Below are positions 5,056 to 6,067 of a stretch of 6,067 bases of DNA, piece by piece. Source of the DNA: Candidatus Methylomirabilota bacterium. GTDB lineage: Bacteria > Methylomirabilota > Methylomirabilia > Methylomirabilales > Methylomirabilaceae. The notes under the pieces are model-generated. The model was not told the origin of the DNA. It did not search any database and saw only the letters and a program-made list of their open reading frames with translations. The DNA lies in NCBI GenBank assembly GCA_003105305.1, contig PQAQ01000013.1, positions 1 through 6,067 of the forward strand. The letters run 5' to 3'. The first letter of the stretch is position 1; each line of letters starts with the position of its first letter. A program made the translations under genes and the position numbers.

Positions 5056-5820
5056 GGTTATGGATATTCACCATACCATCTCATCGCCCGTTATAAGCCA
5101 TACAGTCATGTTGTCGGGTCCCCCACGTACGGCGGACCGTACGGGGTGCGGTACTGGGCGATGGGGGTCGAGGCAAACAACACGATCTTCGGGACGATCG
5201 GGCCAGAGCAATATCTGAAGGGATGGTTAAAACCGGCCTTCCTGGCCAAACAAGCGGTTGATCCCGATGCGAAGATCCTGGCGATGCTGGCCTATATTCC
5301 GGATCCTCATGGGACGATACTGGGTCTCCCTGATCCCGCGTTACAGAATAACGTGATCGACTATGTGGGCCGACTTCAAGCGTTGGGCGCGCCCGATTTC
5401 TTTGATATCGCCGGTGTGTCGATATACACCGATGCCAGGCGCGGTCCGAAGAGCCTCGAGAAGGCCAACTCGCTCGATCAGACCGCCGTTCGCCGCGGCG
5501 TTCGTCTGCTGAAGACGACGTTTCCCGGAAAACCGGTCTGGGTCACAGAGGCGGGCTGGGGCGCCGACCTGCTCGGCAACGGCGGTGGGAAATGCGCATC
5601 GCTTCAAGAGCAGGCGGCCTATGTCCCCATCCTTTATGATACGGCGATGGCGGAGGGTGCAGAGAAGGTCTTTTGGTTCGGGTTCCGGGACTCCCTGCAT
5701 GAGGGGGAATTTCCCTGCGGCCCCTGGCTCGGGCTAGTTGATCCGAACTTTACGCCCAAACCGTCGTGGGAGGCCTTCAAGCGAAAGATTGGAAGCGATC
5801 TCAAAGATTTGATACGATGA
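5056..5820 (+). pseudogene. Glycoside hydrolase of clan GH-A type (GH39/GH5-like), N-terminal part missing
   Basis: The frame from about 5056 to TGA 5818-5820 gives some 254 residues of a TIM-barrel glycosidase. Visible landmarks: GVRYWAMGVEANN (codons from 5143; Glu at 5170), where relatives have an acid/base Asn-Glu at the end of strand 4; YLKGWLKPAFLAKQAVDPDAKIL; DFFDIAGVSIY; KPVWVTEAGWG (Glu at 5548), the nucleophile on strand 7, 126 residues after the first Glu, a normal spacing; and a closing VFWFGFRD...GLVDPNFTPKPSWEAFKR. The Asn before the acid/base Glu is Val here. Strands 1-3 of the barrel and any signal peptide are absent; instead the frame emerges from the methyltransferase remnant. 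In-frame starts exist at ATG 4984, GTG 5146 and ATG 5161, none with a good ribosome site, and none restores the barrel. In glycan clusters such enzymes trim or release polymer (PslG is a GH39-like example). Probably inactive. Confidence 0.7.
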
Positions 5821-5927
5821 GTGAACTGCTCAAAAGTATCTTCTTGGGTTAATACATTTGTAAATACGCCGTATACAATATAAATGTGTCCAGAAAATGT
5901 TTTAGTGAAGGAAGTCGAGGCGCTTCG
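5821..5927 (+). other. AT-rich spacer with a short gene stub and weak promoter-like sequence
   Basis: The composition becomes clearly AT-rich here. ATG 5817 overlaps the glycosidase TGA (ATGA) and opens only MSELLKSIFLG before TAA, perhaps the first codons of another deleted gene. TTGTAA (5858-5863) followed by TATAAA (5879-5884) is a weak promoter candidate with a short 15-nt spacer; GTATAC at 5871-5876 is a small palindrome. I see no terminator hairpin with a T-run. Confidence 0.3.
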
Positions 5928-6067
5928 ATGAAACCGCGCAATAATAGAATGAGGCTTGACTTATCTCTCTGTTTCCAGGACAATACAACGTTATTGGAAT
6001 GCCATCGCGTCGGACCCGGCAGTGACCAACTAGCAGCGCGATTGACCTATATTCCATCGGCAGAAAG
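5928..6067 (+). CDS. Unrecognised protein, N-terminal part, runs off the right edge
   Basis: From ATG 5928 the frame is open for 46 codons to the window end. GAGG (5917-5920) lies 7 nt before the ATG, a good ribosome site, with AAGGAAG a little further up. The peptide starts MKPRNNRMRLDLSLCFQDNT and continues LLECHRVGPGSDQLAARLTY. It shows no signal peptide or membrane segment and no motif I can assign. An internal Met at residue 8 is a possible later start. It follows an AT-rich spacer with a weak promoter candidate, so it may begin a new transcription unit. The reality of the gene is supported by the ribosome site and open frame only; function unknown. Confidence 0.5.
   Translation, partial: MKPRNNRMRLDLSLCFQDNTTLLECHRVGPGSDQLAARLTYIPSAE

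Noticed and set aside
4832..5218. A complete 128-residue methyltransferase
   Set aside because: Only the first 74 or so residues resemble the family; the rest is out-of-frame reading of the glycosidase gene and the catalytic second half is missing.
5341..5700. 119-codon - strand frame opposite the glycosidase
   Set aside because: Shadow of the GC-rich glycosidase frame on the + strand; no motif or ribosome site.
4984..5820. A complete 278-residue glycosidase starting at ATG 4984
   Set aside because: The first 24 or so residues are an out-of-frame reading of the methyltransferase remnant, there is no signal peptide or ribosome site, and the first barrel strands are missing.
1..6067. Mobile element, CRISPR array, tRNA or rRNA
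   Set aside because: No transposase or integrase motif, no regularly spaced repeats, and no cloverleaf or rRNA-like stretch was seen on either strand. The deletion scars are not flanked by visible insertion-sequence ends.

Overview
The window is an accessory stretch of a bacterial chromosome: a surface-polysaccharide (O-antigen or exopolysaccharide type) gene cluster on the + strand, next to a type II toxin-antitoxin pair on the - strand. Base composition looks like mid-50s percent GC by eye (not counted). Start sites use Shine-Dalgarno motifs, and a consensus sigma70-type promoter is present, so this is bacterial. The gene mix suggests a Gram-negative environmental lineage, but nothing here fixes the taxon.

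Layout. Positions 1-472 (- strand) hold a ribbon-helix-helix antitoxin and the start of a PIN-domain toxin that runs off the left edge. They are driven by a perfect TTGACA-17-TATAAT promoter with a palindrome over the -10 and start region. Positions 473-620 are a divergent spacer that appears to contain the 3' end of a lost gene. From 621 on, everything reads rightward: a GT4-type glycosyltransferase (621-1865), a scar of gene remnants (1865-2179) including the degraded 3' end of a GDP-L-fucose-synthase-like gene, a cupin sugar 3,5-epimerase-like protein (2239-2757), a GT2 glycosyltransferase with a C-terminal coiled coil (2802-3770), and a Gfo/Idh/MocA NAD(P)-dependent sugar oxidoreductase overlapping it by 4 nt (3767-4771). 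Next comes the front half of an FkbM-type methyltransferase fused out of frame to the back two-thirds of a clan GH-A-like glycoside hydrolase (about 4772-5820). An AT-rich spacer follows, and then the start of an unrecognised gene that leaves the window (5928-6067).

How the parts work together. The intact genes fit one job: making an unusual nucleotide sugar (epimerase-like cupin, oxidoreductase) and joining sugars into a glycan (GT4, GT2). The broken genes (fucose synthase, methyltransferase, glycosidase) belong to the same kind of pathway. The locus therefore looks like a glycan cluster that has lost genes through several separate deletions, with intact genes alternating with scars.

I see no RNA gene, CRISPR array, transposase or convincing rho-independent terminator. 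I did not find a clearly new system. The most notable points are the serial deletion scars, the methyltransferase::glycosidase fusion, atypical active-site residues in the oxidoreductase and glycosidase, and the very clean toxin-antitoxin control region.
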